Positions 15,483 through 23,586 of a stretch of 64,000 nt of DNA are shown here, one piece after another. The stretch spans positions 30,605 to 94,604 of the forward strand of contig DBEP01000015.1 in the NCBI GenBank assembly GCA_002294045.1, in the 5' to 3' direction. Positions within the stretch are counted from its first letter, which is position 1; each line of letters starts with the position of its first letter. The stretch comes from Lachnoclostridium sp. UBA903 (lineage in GTDB: Bacteria; Bacillota; Clostridia; Lachnospirales; Lachnospiraceae). Made by a program: the position numbers and the translations under genes. A model generated the notes under the pieces. The model ran no database searches. It was given only the letters and a program-made list of their open reading frames with translations, and was not told where the DNA came from.

Positions 15483-15989
15483 ATGAAGAACATTGTATTA
15501 ATTGGGATGCCTGGGGCCGGGAAAAGTACCGTCGGTATAATTTTAGCCAAAGTTATAGGATATCAGTTCCTGGATTCGGATTTATTGATACAGGAACAGG
15601 AAAAATGCTTATTAAAAGATATTATAAAAAAGCGTGGTCTGGAAGGTTTTATAGCCGTTGAAAACCAGGTTAACCGTAATATCCAGGCTGTCAATACGGT
15701 AATAGCAACAGGCGGAAGCATTGTATATGGTACGGAAGCAATAACACACTTAAGGGATATCGGCATTGTAATTTATATTAAACTTGAGTATGAAACTATT
15801 GAGAAGCGCCTTGGAAATATCAGGCAAAGAGGAGTTGTTTTGAAAAAGGGACAAACTTTAAAATCTTTATATGAGGAGCGCTGCCCTTTATATGAAAAAT
15901 ATGCCCATATTATTATAAACGGGGAGGGTTTAGGTGCGGAAGAACTTATGGAAAAGATTGCGGAGGAAGTCAAAAAGTACAAAGACTGA
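15483..15989 (+). CDS. aroK: Shikimate kinase
   Basis: The 168-aa protein phosphorylates shikimate with ATP at step five of chorismate synthesis. It has Walker A GMPGAGKSTVG, the shikimate-binding FLDSDLLIQ (Asp pair near residue 32) and TGGSIVYG, with the lid arginine in the NIRQRGVVL region. Length is normal. No other aro gene is adjacent, so it is uncoupled from the rest of the pathway here. The upstream spacing and weak Shine-Dalgarno (gaaaggttatagcagtt) suggest modest translation. Confidence 0.92.
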   Translation: MKNIVLIGMPGAGKSTVGIILAKVIGYQFLDSDLLIQEQEKCLLKDIIKKRGLEGFIAVENQVNRNIQAVNTVIATGGSIVYGTEAITHLRDIGIVIYIKLEYETIEKRLGNIRQRGVVLKKGQTLKSLYEERCPLYEKYAHIIINGEGLGAEELMEKIAEEVKKYKD

Positions 15990-16113
15990 ATAAAAAATAT
16001 TTTACATCCCAATATTTTATGGTATAATCAAGTTAATCTAACAAAATTTACAACTAAATAACGTGATTTATGTACAATTTTAATAAATTGCGGTAAAAAT
16101 TATGAGGTGTGCA

Positions 16114-17412
16114 ATGGAGCAATATATTATAAAAGGCGGCAAGGCTTTGCATGGCGAAGTAACTATTGGCGGCGCTAAAAATGCAGCGCTTGGTATACTG
16201 TCCGCGGCTATTATGACTGACAAAACGGTAACCGTGGAAAATCTGCCGGATATAGGTGACATTAATGTCCTGCTGCAGGCAATTGAGGAAATAGGGGCTA
16301 AAGTAGAAAGAATCAATAAACATTCGGTTAAAATCAATGGAAGTAACATTAATTCCATGAGTATAGATTATGAATTCATACGCAAAATACGTGCTTCCTA
16401 CTATCTGCTGGGAGCTTTGCTTGGCAAATATAAAAAGGCCCAGGTTGCTTTGCCGGGAGGCTGCAACATAGGCAGCAGGCCTATTGACCAGCATATTAAA
16501 GGTTTTGAAGCCTTAGGGGCTTCCGTAAAGATTGAACATGGTATGATCCAGGCAGAAGCAGCGGAACTTAAGGGCAGCCATATTTATCTGGATATTGCCA
16601 GTGTGGGTGCAACCATTAATATTATGATGGCCGCATGCCTTGCCGACGGGATAACAATTATTGAGAACTCGGCAAAAGAACCCCATGTGGTGGATATTGC
16701 CAACTTTTTAAACAGTATGGGTGCAAGCATTAAAGGCGCCGGTACCGATGTAATACGTATCAAAGGAGTAAAGTCCCTGACCGGGAGTGAATATGCCATA
16801 ATCCCCGACCAGATTGAGGCAGGTACTTTCATGTTTGCTGCGGCAGCGACGAAAGGAAATGTTCTGGTTAAGAATGTAATTCCAAAGCATCTGGAAGCCA
16901 TAACCGCAAAGCTGATTGAAATCGGCGTAACCGTGGAGGAATATGATGACTCAGTCCGTGTAATCGCAACCGGCCAGCTGGGGCACACGCATGTAAAGAC
17001 TCTTCCCTATCCCGGTTTTCCGACGGATATGCAGCCCCAGATTACTGCGACCCTGACTACATCCGAAGGGACAAGCATCGTTACGGAAACAATGTTTGAA
17101 AACCGGCTGAAATATGTGGACGAATTGTCCAGAATGGGAGCGAATATAAAGGTAGAAGGGAATTCGGCAGTTATTGTGGGTGTTCAGGGATTGACCGGGG
17201 CGATTGTCAGCGCACCTGATTTAAGGGCAGGAGCTGCTTTAGTTATTGCTGGTTTAATTGCCGAAGGCTTTACTATAGTTGAACAGGTTGAATATATTGA
17301 GAGAGGCTATGAACATTTTGAGAGAAAAATGCAGGGCCTTGGTGCTGATATGGCTAAAATTGATATTGAAGATGAAAAAGCGGTGCAGAAATTTAAACTA
17401 AAGGTAAGTTAA
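16114..17412 (+). CDS. murA: UDP-N-acetylglucosamine 1-carboxyvinyltransferase
   Basis: The 432-aa enzyme transfers enolpyruvate from PEP to UDP-GlcNAc, the first committed step of peptidoglycan synthesis. The catalytic loop LPGGCNIGSRPIDQH retains the fosfomycin-sensitive Cys (117). GGAKNAALGILSAAI near the N-terminus and AGAALVIAGLIAEG near the C-terminus are family-typical. ATG 16114 is preferred: GAGGTG lies four bases upstream and overlaps an in-frame ATG at 16102. Many Firmicutes carry two MurA paralogues; which one this is cannot be told. Confidence 0.95.
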   Translation: MEQYIIKGGKALHGEVTIGGAKNAALGILSAAIMTDKTVTVENLPDIGDINVLLQAIEEIGAKVERINKHSVKINGSNINSMSIDYEFIRKIRASYYLLGALLGKYKKAQVALPGGCNIGSRPIDQHIKGFEALGASVKIEHGMIQAEAAELKGSHIYLDIASVGATINIMMAACLADGITIIENSAKEPHVVDIANFLNSMGASIKGAGTDVIRIKGVKSLTGSEYAIIPDQIEAGTFMFAAAATKGNVLVKNVIPKHLEAITAKLIEIGVTVEEYDDSVRVIATGQLGHTHVKTLPYPGFPTDMQPQITATLTTSEGTSIVTETMFENRLKYVDELSRMGANIKVEGNSAVIVGVQGLTGAIVSAPDLRAGAALVIAGLIAEGFTIVEQVEYIERGYEHFERKMQGLGADMAKIDIEDEKAVQKFKLKVS

Positions 17413-17418
17413 GGAATG

Positions 17419-17450
17419 AACCGGGGATACTTTATTTCATATCCCCGGTT
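17419..17450. terminator. Bidirectional terminator between murA and the HD-GYP gene
   Basis: AACCGGGGAT (17419-17428) is perfectly complementary to ATCCCCGGTT (17441-17450) between two converging genes. Confidence 0.75.
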
Positions 17451-17475
17451 CCGTTATTTGTTTATTTATAATTGT

Positions 17476-18549
17476 TTACAAAATGGCTTCAATTACTAAA
17501 TCCTGTTCTTTTGATAAATCAATAAAACGGTCATCTGTCTGGACAATTGGTTTAGACAGATAACTCTTATTGATCATTCGGATTTCTCCTATAGCTTTAT
17601 TGCTTAATCTGACACGTTTGCCCACAAAGGTCTGGACGATTTCCTGCAGGAAGGTCATTATATATTGAGGATCAAATTTCTGAAGTCCGTCTGCTTCCAA
17701 TATGCGGATTGCCTCAAAGGGGCATAAGGCAGGACGATATGCCCTTACGGAGGTCATTGCATCATATACATCGGCAATGGCTATGATTTTAGCAAACGGA
17801 TTAATTTGAGAACCTTTCAGGCCGTTGGGATAGCCGCTTCCGTCACAGCGCTCATGATGCATTAGAGCCGCATATTTCACACGTTCGTCAATATCTTTAT
17901 TTTTCAGTACCTGATAGCCCTGGATAGTATGAGCTTTGACCAGGGAATATTCAGATGTGGTGAGCCTGTCATGTTTATATATTATTTCCGAAGGCAGTTT
18001 CAGCTTGCCGATATCGTGTAACAGTCCGCTGAGCGTAAGAATATCAATGTCTTTCTCAGGCAGTTTCAGCCAGCGTCCGAACACATGGGCTATAAGTGCA
18101 ACATTGATGGAATGGACGTAAGTTACGTCATCATTTTCCCGCATGCAATGCAGCATGTCGATAACATGGATTCCGTTTCGGCTCTTTGACAATATCCGGG
18201 TGGTGAGATCCAATAATCCGGGAACATCCAGTGTCTTATCTTCACTGTTAATTTCATTTAATTCCCCTTTAAAATTCTTAAGGGATTCAACAAAGGAGGC
18301 ATTAAAATGTTTGAATTCTATACTTTCCCGAATTATCTGGGAATGACTTAAATTTTCCGTTTCCGCTTTTTTCTTATCTTCGAAAAAAATATAAAAATCA
18401 CTGACGGAATAAAATTTTAAACGGGTAATAATTTTATCCGTCAAAATGGTACCTTCCGATATAACTAACTGATCGCTGCTGTTATAGATATCTTCTCCTG
18501 CTACCATCCCCGGGTTAGCCTGCCTGATTGTAATACGCTTCTTTTTCAA
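17476..18549 (-). CDS. HD-GYP domain protein, probable cyclic-di-GMP phosphodiesterase
   Basis: The 357-aa protein has an N-terminal region like DUF3391 (QANPGMVAGEDIYNSSDQLV) and an HD-GYP domain with LSGLLHDIGKLKLP, then MHHERCDGSGYPNGLKG, so the HD pair and the GYP motif are intact. Such enzymes linearise cyclic di-GMP. No membrane segment or receiver domain is present. It is transcribed divergently from the SAM-riboswitch metK unit. ATG 18549 lacks a strong Shine-Dalgarno (gataggggg is the nearest G-rich stretch). Confidence 0.88.
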   Translation of the reverse strand: MKKKRITIRQANPGMVAGEDIYNSSDQLVISEGTILTDKIITRLKFYSVSDFYIFFEDKKKAETENLSHSQIIRESIEFKHFNASFVESLKNFKGELNEINSEDKTLDVPGLLDLTTRILSKSRNGIHVIDMLHCMRENDDVTYVHSINVALIAHVFGRWLKLPEKDIDILTLSGLLHDIGKLKLPSEIIYKHDRLTTSEYSLVKAHTIQGYQVLKNKDIDERVKYAALMHHERCDGSGYPNGLKGSQINPFAKIIAIADVYDAMTSVRAYRPALCPFEAIRILEADGLQKFDPQYIMTFLQEIVQTFVGKRVRLSNKAIGEIRMINKSYLSKPIVQTDDRFIDLSKEQDLVIEAIL

Positions 18550-18668
18550 TATAGCCCCCTATCTTCGCGCTTTCACGCAGTTGTAATTGTAGAATTATAG
18601 TAAATAAAATAACCTGTTATAATAAGTATAAGAATTATGTAATGAAAAGTCAATTATGAAAATAGTCC

Positions 18669-18697
18669 TTGACAAATTATTCGAAGTAGTATATTCT
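18669..18697 (+). promoter_or_regulatory. Promoter of the SAM-riboswitch/metK transcript
   Basis: TTGACA (18669-18674) and TATTCT (18692-18697) are 17 bp apart, placing the start about 35 bases before the riboswitch. Confidence 0.8.
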
Positions 18698-18736
18698 GAG
18701 TTCATTAGATACATCAATTAAATAACATAAATATTT

Positions 18737-18880
18737 CTCTTATTCAGAGTGACGGAGAGTAAAGGCTCTATGAAGTCACGGCAACCCCTTAAGCGGAAGG
18801 TGCCAACCTGAGCGAGTAATCGAACAATAAGAGGATTTGATTTTTGTTTTTGTCAAGTCCTTGTTAAGGACTTTTTTTTA
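18737..18880 (+). promoter_or_regulatory. SAM-I (S-box) riboswitch with terminator
   Basis: The aptamer closes with CTCTTATT (18737-18744) / AATAAGAG (18826-18833). It contains the invariant S-box segments CAGAGTGACGGAGAG, GAAGTCACGGCAACCCCTTA, and GGTGCCAACCTG. The expression platform is AAGTCCTT-gtt-AAGGACTT followed by T's (18855-18879). It binds S-adenosylmethionine and should terminate metK transcription when SAM is abundant. Confidence 0.95.
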
Positions 18881-18914
18881 TTCAATAGGAAATTGCGTCC
18901 TATGAGATAAAAAC
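18881..18914 (+). repeat. TCCTATGAG element, copy 2
   Basis: TTCAATAGGAAATTGCGTCC then TATGAGATAAAAA starts directly at the T-tract of the SAM-riboswitch terminator. ATAGGA/TCCTAT forms a small hairpin. The first 14 bases are identical to the copy at 47934. Confidence 0.6.
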
Positions 18915-18934
18915 TCGACCGGGATGCGCATGAT

Positions 18935-19009
18935 GCGCTAGAGGAAGATTGTCACTAAAGTGAACAGCGCGCCAGCGCCAGAGGAAAATATTATTACCAG
19001 TAACAGCGC
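18935..19009 (+). repeat. Two 40-bp tandem hairpin units in the metK leader
   Basis: Unit 1 (18935-18970) and unit 2 (18975-19009) share GCGC(T/C)AGAGGAA...AACAGCGC. In each, outer GCGC ends pair, and the centre forms TCACT-aa-AGTGA or TTACT-like/AGTAA. They lie between the riboswitch terminator and the metK start, so they are part of the read-through mRNA. The remaining leader to 19092 shows only the Shine-Dalgarno aggagcaagg. Confidence 0.55.
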
Positions 19010-19092
19010 ACCAGTGGGTTAGCCTAAGCAAACTCTTACTTATTTTTTATTGGAAATTCACGCGTGGACAGCACGCAGATAGGAGCAAGGAT

Positions 19093-20283
19093 ATGAATAA
19101 ATTATTATTTACATCAGAATCAGTTACAGAAGGGCATCCGGATAAAATCTGTGATCAGGTATCGGACGCAGTACTGGATGCATTGTTGGAACAGGACCCT
19201 ATGAGCAGGGTTGCCTGTGAAACGTCCATTACTACCGGATTGGTATTGGTTATGGGTGAAATTACAACAAGCGGTTATGTCGATATTCAAAAAATTGTAC
19301 GCGATACCATACGTGAGATTGGCTATGACAGATCCGATTATGGTTTTGATGCCAATACCTGCGGTGTAATCGTTGCATTGGACGAACAGTCCGCCGATAT
19401 CGCAATGGGTGTTAATAAAGCGCTGGAAGCCAGGGAGCATACCATGTCTGAAAATGAATTGGAAGCGATTGGCGCAGGAGACCAGGGTATGATGTTTGGG
19501 TTTGCTACCAATGAAACGGATGATTATCTGCCGTATCCCATTTATCTGGCTCATAAGCTGACGAAGCAGTTGACGAAAGTGAGAAAAGAAGGCACTTTAT
19601 CTTATCTTCGGCCGGACGGCAAATCACAGGTAACGGTTGAATATAATGAAGAAGGGAAACCGATTCATCTTAACGCGGTGGTGCTTTCCACCCAGCATAA
19701 TCCGGAGGTAACCCAGGAGCAAATCCATAAGGATATTAAAAAATATGTTTTTGATGAAATATTACCGGAAGAATTAATTGACGGTGATACGAAATTCTTT
19801 ATTAATCCGACGGGACGTTTTGTTATAGGCGGTCCAAATGGCGACAGCGGTTTGACCGGCCGCAAAATCATAGTGGATACTTACGGAGGATATGCGCGTC
19901 ACGGAGGCGGTGCCTTCTCGGGAAAGGACTGTACCAAGGTTGACCGTTCTGCTTCCTATGCGGCACGTTACGTAGCGAAGAATATTGTGGCGGCAGGCTT
20001 GGCAGAGAAATGCGAAATCCAGTTATCCTATGCCATTGGTGTTGCCCAGCCTACTTCAATTATGATAGATACTTTTAATACGGGCAAATTAGACAATGGC
20101 AGTTTAATCCGCCTTATCCGTGATAACTTTGACCTTCGTCCTGCAGGAATTATTAAAATGCTGGATTTAAGGCGTCCTATTTATAAGCAGACGGCTGCTT
20201 ACGGTCATTTTGGACGCAATGATTTAAACCTGCCGTGGGAGAAATTGGACAAGGTTGAAGATTTAAAAAAATATGCAGTTTAA
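19093..20283 (+). CDS. metK: S-adenosylmethionine synthetase
   Basis: The 396-aa enzyme makes SAM from methionine and ATP. Family signatures are intact: TSESVTEGHPDKICDQVSDA at the N-terminus, GAGDQGMMFGFA near residue 130, GGAFSGKDCTKVDRSA and the C-terminal YGHFGR. It sits alone behind a SAM-I riboswitch, so expression should fall when SAM is plentiful. The mRNA leader after the riboswitch is unusually long (about 210 bases) and carries two hairpin units. Confidence 0.97.
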   Translation: MNKLLFTSESVTEGHPDKICDQVSDAVLDALLEQDPMSRVACETSITTGLVLVMGEITTSGYVDIQKIVRDTIREIGYDRSDYGFDANTCGVIVALDEQSADIAMGVNKALEAREHTMSENELEAIGAGDQGMMFGFATNETDDYLPYPIYLAHKLTKQLTKVRKEGTLSYLRPDGKSQVTVEYNEEGKPIHLNAVVLSTQHNPEVTQEQIHKDIKKYVFDEILPEELIDGDTKFFINPTGRFVIGGPNGDSGLTGRKIIVDTYGGYARHGGGAFSGKDCTKVDRSASYAARYVAKNIVAAGLAEKCEIQLSYAIGVAQPTSIMIDTFNTGKLDNGSLIRLIRDNFDLRPAGIIKMLDLRRPIYKQTAAYGHFGRNDLNLPWEKLDKVEDLKKYAV

Positions 20284-20324
20284 GAAAGTAATATAATATA
20301 TTTCCCAATGATATAAAATTTAAG

Positions 20325-20375
20325 ACAGCCGGAGTCCGGGATGCAAGTATTATCCCCGGGACTCAGGCTGTTTTG
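20325..20375 (+). terminator. Terminator of metK
   Basis: ACAGCCGGAGTCCGGGAT pairs, with small mismatches, with ATCCCCGGGACTCAGGCTGT, followed by TTTTG. The intervening sequence to the kinase gene holds AT-rich DNA and the palindromic repeat listed separately. Confidence 0.8.
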
Positions 20376-20532
20376 CTGTCTCTTTCGTTTATCCGTGCAT
20401 TTATCCGGCTGTTCTCACGGCAGACAAGCATGACTTTATTAATAAAATATTTATAAAAGTCATGCTTAGTTTATGTGTAATTCCAATTGCGGTATGATAT
20501 AATATAAGCTGAATAATTAAAGCAGCCATACA

Positions 20533-20610
20533 GCGGCGCATACCATGAGAGATTGCGAACATGGTATAATGTCAACAGACATTATACCCCGTGCCGAACG
20601 TAGTATAATG
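20533..20610 (+). repeat. MITE-like palindromic unit, copy A (rearranged)
   Basis: The right half of the unit (GCGGCGCATACCATG ... CATGGTATAATG) is followed by TCAACAGA and a truncated left half (CATTATACCCCGTGCCGAAC). Related units are at 22817-22901, 22910-22993, 61893-61975 and at the right window edge. The unit reads into the start of the histidine kinase frame. Confidence 0.7.
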
Positions 20611-20631
20611 AAAATAAAGCAGGTGAAGAAT

Positions 20632-22125
20632 TTGAAGTTAAAAAGCAGGCTGTTAACAGCCTTTTTAATCATAACGGCGCTTCCCATTTTTTTGATAACC
20701 GTTTCAGTTGGAACCATAATGAGATTACAGTCCAATTCCATACAGGAGACTTATGATGTCAAATCCGATACCATTAAGCTGCTATCCAATCCGCTGCAGA
20801 TTTTAAGCCGGTTAACCAGGGGGGTATACAATGAAATTGTAATTACCGCCGCCCGGTCTCCGGAAAAATTTGAAGATGAGGAATATATTGATTACTTAAA
20901 TCATGAATTAAAGGATAAATTCTCCTATCTGGTTCTGCGGAAGGGCGAAGAGTATATTTACAGCGGGAATGAGGAAAATTTAGATAATATAAAAGGTTAT
21001 TTTCCTCAGTACGGGGAATATACTACCGACATGGAAGGCGGCATTTATATTGACATTAAAAATCCATTCTTATTAAAGCAGTTGGATTTTCACTTTACGG
21101 ACGGGGCGGAAGGCAGCATATTTGTAATAACGGCTGTGGATACACTGGTGCCTCAGATCAAGTCTTCTGCCATTCAAATGGTATGTTCCCTGTTTTTTGT
21201 GGTAATATTAACTGCGGGTGTACTCATTATCTGGATTTATCAGAGTATATTAAGACCCCTTAATACCCTGCATGCGGCTACCAATGCCATGAAGGAAGGC
21301 AATCTGGATTATTCCATTGAAGGTGATCCGGAGGATGAAATCGGACAGCTTTGTGTCGATTTTGAAGAAATGCGTATCCGGCTTAAGGAACTTATCGAAG
21401 TCAGGCTTAAGTATGAAGAGGATACCAAAGAATTAATCAGTAACATTTCCCATGATTTAAAAACCCCTATTACCGCAATTAAAGGCTATGCGGAAGGAAT
21501 TATGGACGGAGTTGCGGATACGGCGGAGAAGCGGTCAAAGTATATTAAAACCATTTATACGAAAGCCAACGATATGTCGGCTCTGGTGGACGAGCTTTCC
21601 TTTTATTCAAAGATTGACTTCAATACAATGCCGTATACATTTACCAGTATTAATCTCCACGATTATTTCAGCGACTGTATTGAAGAGCTGACTCTGGATC
21701 TGGAGGTTAAAAACATTGAAATCAGGTATACCAATGAGACGGATGCCGGACTTAAGGTATCCGCAGATGCGGAGCAGCTGAAACGGGTTATCAATAATAT
21801 CATCGGAAATTCCGTTAAGTATATCGGAAATAAAAAAGGGTTAATTAAAATAGAGATTCTGGATATCGGCGAATATGTAAAGGTTTCCATAGAAGATAAC
21901 GGACAGGGTATTTCTTCAAGAGACCTGCCTTTTATATTTGACCGGTTTTACAGAGCGGACACTTCCCGTAATTCAACTAAAGGCGGGACCGGTCTGGGTC
22001 TGGCGATTGCGAAAAAAATCATACAGGACCATACGGGCAGCATCTGGGCGGAAAGTGAAGAAGGCAAAGGAACAACCATTTATTTCACTTTAAAAAAATG
22101 CAAGGAGGACACGGAGCATGAGTAG
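20632..22125 (+). CDS. Sensor histidine kinase
   Basis: The roughly 497-aa membrane kinase has TM1 (LLTAFLIITALPIFLITV), an extracellular sensor of about 140 residues, TM2 (MVCSLFFVVILTAGVLIIWI), a HAMP linker, HisKA with NISHDLKTPITAIKGYAEGI (phospho-acceptor His), and an ATPase domain with NNIIGNSVKYI, DNGQGI, FDRFYRAD and GGTGLGLAIAKKI. I choose TTG 20632, six bases after AGGTG. Upstream ATGs (20608, 20545) have no ribosome-binding site and lie at or inside a palindromic repeat. It overlaps the response regulator gene by eight bases. The signal is unknown. Confidence 0.88.
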   Translation: MKLKSRLLTAFLIITALPIFLITVSVGTIMRLQSNSIQETYDVKSDTIKLLSNPLQILSRLTRGVYNEIVITAARSPEKFEDEEYIDYLNHELKDKFSYLVLRKGEEYIYSGNEENLDNIKGYFPQYGEYTTDMEGGIYIDIKNPFLLKQLDFHFTDGAEGSIFVITAVDTLVPQIKSSAIQMVCSLFFVVILTAGVLIIWIYQSILRPLNTLHAATNAMKEGNLDYSIEGDPEDEIGQLCVDFEEMRIRLKELIEVRLKYEEDTKELISNISHDLKTPITAIKGYAEGIMDGVADTAEKRSKYIKTIYTKANDMSALVDELSFYSKIDFNTMPYTFTSINLHDYFSDCIEELTLDLEVKNIEIRYTNETDAGLKVSADAEQLKRVINNIIGNSVKYIGNKKGLIKIEILDIGEYVKVSIEDNGQGISSRDLPFIFDRFYRADTSRNSTKGGTGLGLAIAKKIIQDHTGSIWAESEEGKGTTIYFTLKKCKEDTEHE

Positions 22126-22807
22126 GATATTAATCGTGGAAGACGAAATAGCAATAGCGGAATTAGAAAAAGATTATCTTGAATTAAGCGGTTTTGAAGT
22201 TGAGATAGTAACTACCGGAGATGCCGGAGAAGAAAGGGCGGTGAAGGAAGAATTTGATTTGATTATTTTGGACTTAATGCTTCCCAATGTGGACGGTTTT
22301 GAAATATGCAAAAAAATCAGGTCGGTAAAAAATATTCCCATTCTTATGGTTTCAGCAAAAAAAGATGATATAGATAAAATCAGGGGACTTGGACTCGGTG
22401 CCGACGATTACATCACAAAACCTTTCAGCCCCAGTGAATTAGTGGCCAGGGTTAAAGCTCATTTAGCCCGCTATGAAAGGCTAATCGGTTCCGGTGCAAA
22501 AGAGAATGAGATTATTGAAATCCGGGGCATAAAAATTGATAAAACTGCAAGAAGAGTATATGTCAATGAGGAAGAAAAAAATTTTACTACCAAAGAATTT
22601 GATCTTTTAACTTTTTTAGCCGAAAATCCGAACCACGTATACACGAAAGAAGAGCTGTTCCAGGAAATCTGGGATATGGAATCCATAGGGGATATTGCAA
22701 CCGTTACGGTTCACATTAAAAAAATCCGTGAAAAAATTGAATTCAATACATCCAAACCCCAATATATCGAAACCATATGGGGAGTTGGATACCGGTTTAA
22801 AGTATAA
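22118..22807 (+). CDS. OmpR/PhoB family response regulator
   Basis: The 229-aa protein has a receiver domain with the acidic pair VEDE, phospho-acceptor Asp in LIILDLMLPNVDGF and the switch Lys in ITKPFSPSELVAR, then a winged-helix DNA-binding domain ending VTVHIKKIREKIEF and TIWGVGYRFKV. It is translationally coupled to the upstream sensor kinase and forms its cognate pair. Target genes are not apparent; the MITE-like repeats follow directly after its stop codon. Confidence 0.94.
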   Translation: MSRILIVEDEIAIAELEKDYLELSGFEVEIVTTGDAGEERAVKEEFDLIILDLMLPNVDGFEICKKIRSVKNIPILMVSAKKDDIDKIRGLGLGADDYITKPFSPSELVARVKAHLARYERLIGSGAKENEIIEIRGIKIDKTARRVYVNEEEKNFTTKEFDLLTFLAENPNHVYTKEELFQEIWDMESIGDIATVTVHIKKIREKIEFNTSKPQYIETIWGVGYRFKV

Positions 22808-22816
22808 AGCTATCGG

Positions 22817-22993
22817 CATTATACCCGCGCCGAATGTAGTGAGTGCGCATCAACGTCGCAAAGCGGCGCATACCATGGGAGCTTGCGGACATGGTATAAT
22901 GTCGTTAGACATTATACCCGCGCCGAACGTAGTGAGTGCGCATCAACGGCACGAAGTGGCGCATACCATGGGAGCTTGCGGACATGGTATAAT
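22817..22993 (+). repeat. MITE-like palindromic units, two tandem copies
   Basis: Unit 1 (22817-22901) and unit 2 (22910-22993) each begin CATTATACCCGCGCCGAA and end CATGGTATAATG (the second loses the last G), so the termini are inverted repeats CATTATACC/GGTATAATG. Inside each is a second hairpin ATACCATG...CATGGTAT. An 8-bp spacer separates them. A 104-codon frame across them reads like protein only because of the repeat. Confidence 0.85.
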
Positions 22994-23005
22994 CTTATTT
23001 CCTGT

Positions 23006-23034
23006 TTGACAAGGCATAGTACAAATGGTAGAAT
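23006..23034 (+). promoter_or_regulatory. Promoter of the TM1266/ABC operon leader
   Basis: TTGACA (23006-23011), 17 bp, TAGAAT (23029-23034). It begins 12 bases after the end of the second palindromic unit. Start predicted near 23041. Confidence 0.8.
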
Positions 23035-23040
23035 ATAGTA

Positions 23041-23183
23041 GTCAATTCAAAAGGTAAATCTGATGAAGAGACGGTTAATAGGTATGTATCGTTCTAAAGC
23101 ATAAGGGCCAGCCCTGGTGGTAAGACGGTGACTGAATAGAATTCTGTAAGCCTCCGGCGCCTTTTGGCTGCGGAGGTTTTTTT
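23041..23183 (+). promoter_or_regulatory. Uncharacterised leader with intrinsic terminator (riboswitch candidate)
   Basis: A ~140-nt non-coding leader ends in a terminator (CCTCCG 23151-23156 / CGGAGG 23171-23176, then seven T) 31 bases before the TM1266-family gene. Upstream of the terminator, AATTC (23045-23049) can close on GAATT (23139-23143), with GGGCCAGCCC and other short hairpins inside. The conserved-looking segment CCTGGTGGTAAGACGGTGAC does not match TPP, FMN, cobalamin, SAM, purine, glycine, GEMM, ZTP, fluoride or T-box signatures that I know. Layout is that of a transcription-attenuation riboswitch. Confidence 0.55.
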
Positions 23184-23214
23184 ACCAAATTAAGCAGGGA
23201 GAGGTGGGAAGCAG

Positions 23215-23466
23215 ATGGAGACCAGAATAGCCTTGATTGGAATTATAGTGGAGAATATGGATGTGGTGGAAAATGTAAACCAGATTCTTCATGAATACGG
23301 AAAGTATATTGTAGGCAGAATGGGAATTCCCTATAGGCAGAAGGGTGTAAATATTATCAGTATTGTTATTGATGCCGAAAATAATGTGATTAGTTCCTTA
23401 TCGGGCAAATTGGGAATGCTGGAAGGAATCAGCGTAAAAACCGTCTATTCAAAGTATGGAAAATAA
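23215..23466 (+). CDS. TM1266-family putative regulator of iron-only hydrogenase systems
   Basis: The 83-aa protein is a small ACT-like/ferredoxin-fold regulator: TRIALIGIIVENMDVVENVNQ, YIVGRMGIPYRQKGVNIIS and LSGKLGMLEGISVKTVYSK match the TM1266 family often found with [FeFe]-hydrogenase maturation genes. None of hydE, hydF, hydG or a hydrogenase is in this window; instead it heads an ABC-importer operon. That context suggests ligand sensing or control of this uptake system. It begins after gcagggagaggtgggaagcag. Confidence 0.85.
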   Translation: METRIALIGIIVENMDVVENVNQILHEYGKYIVGRMGIPYRQKGVNIISIVIDAENNVISSLSGKLGMLEGISVKTVYSKYGK

Positions 23467-23586
23467 TTTGCGGAGCTTCTTCCCTTATTATTTGTGATGC
23501 CGCAGAAGCGGCATCATGTCTGAAAGGTTGAAAGAATTCACTTTCAGCCTCATGCGCATAAAGCGTGCAAAGGAATGGAGGAAATT

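Noticed and set aside
22695..23009. A 104-codon frame overlapping the response regulator end
   Set aside because: Its C-terminal two thirds is translation of the MITE-like repeats (GACGHGIMSLDIIPAPN type) and the start lies inside the response regulator gene in another frame.
23050..23105. Hammerhead ribozyme in the TM1266 leader (CTGATGA present)
   Set aside because: The conserved GAAA and a matching stem II and cleavage triplet are absent.
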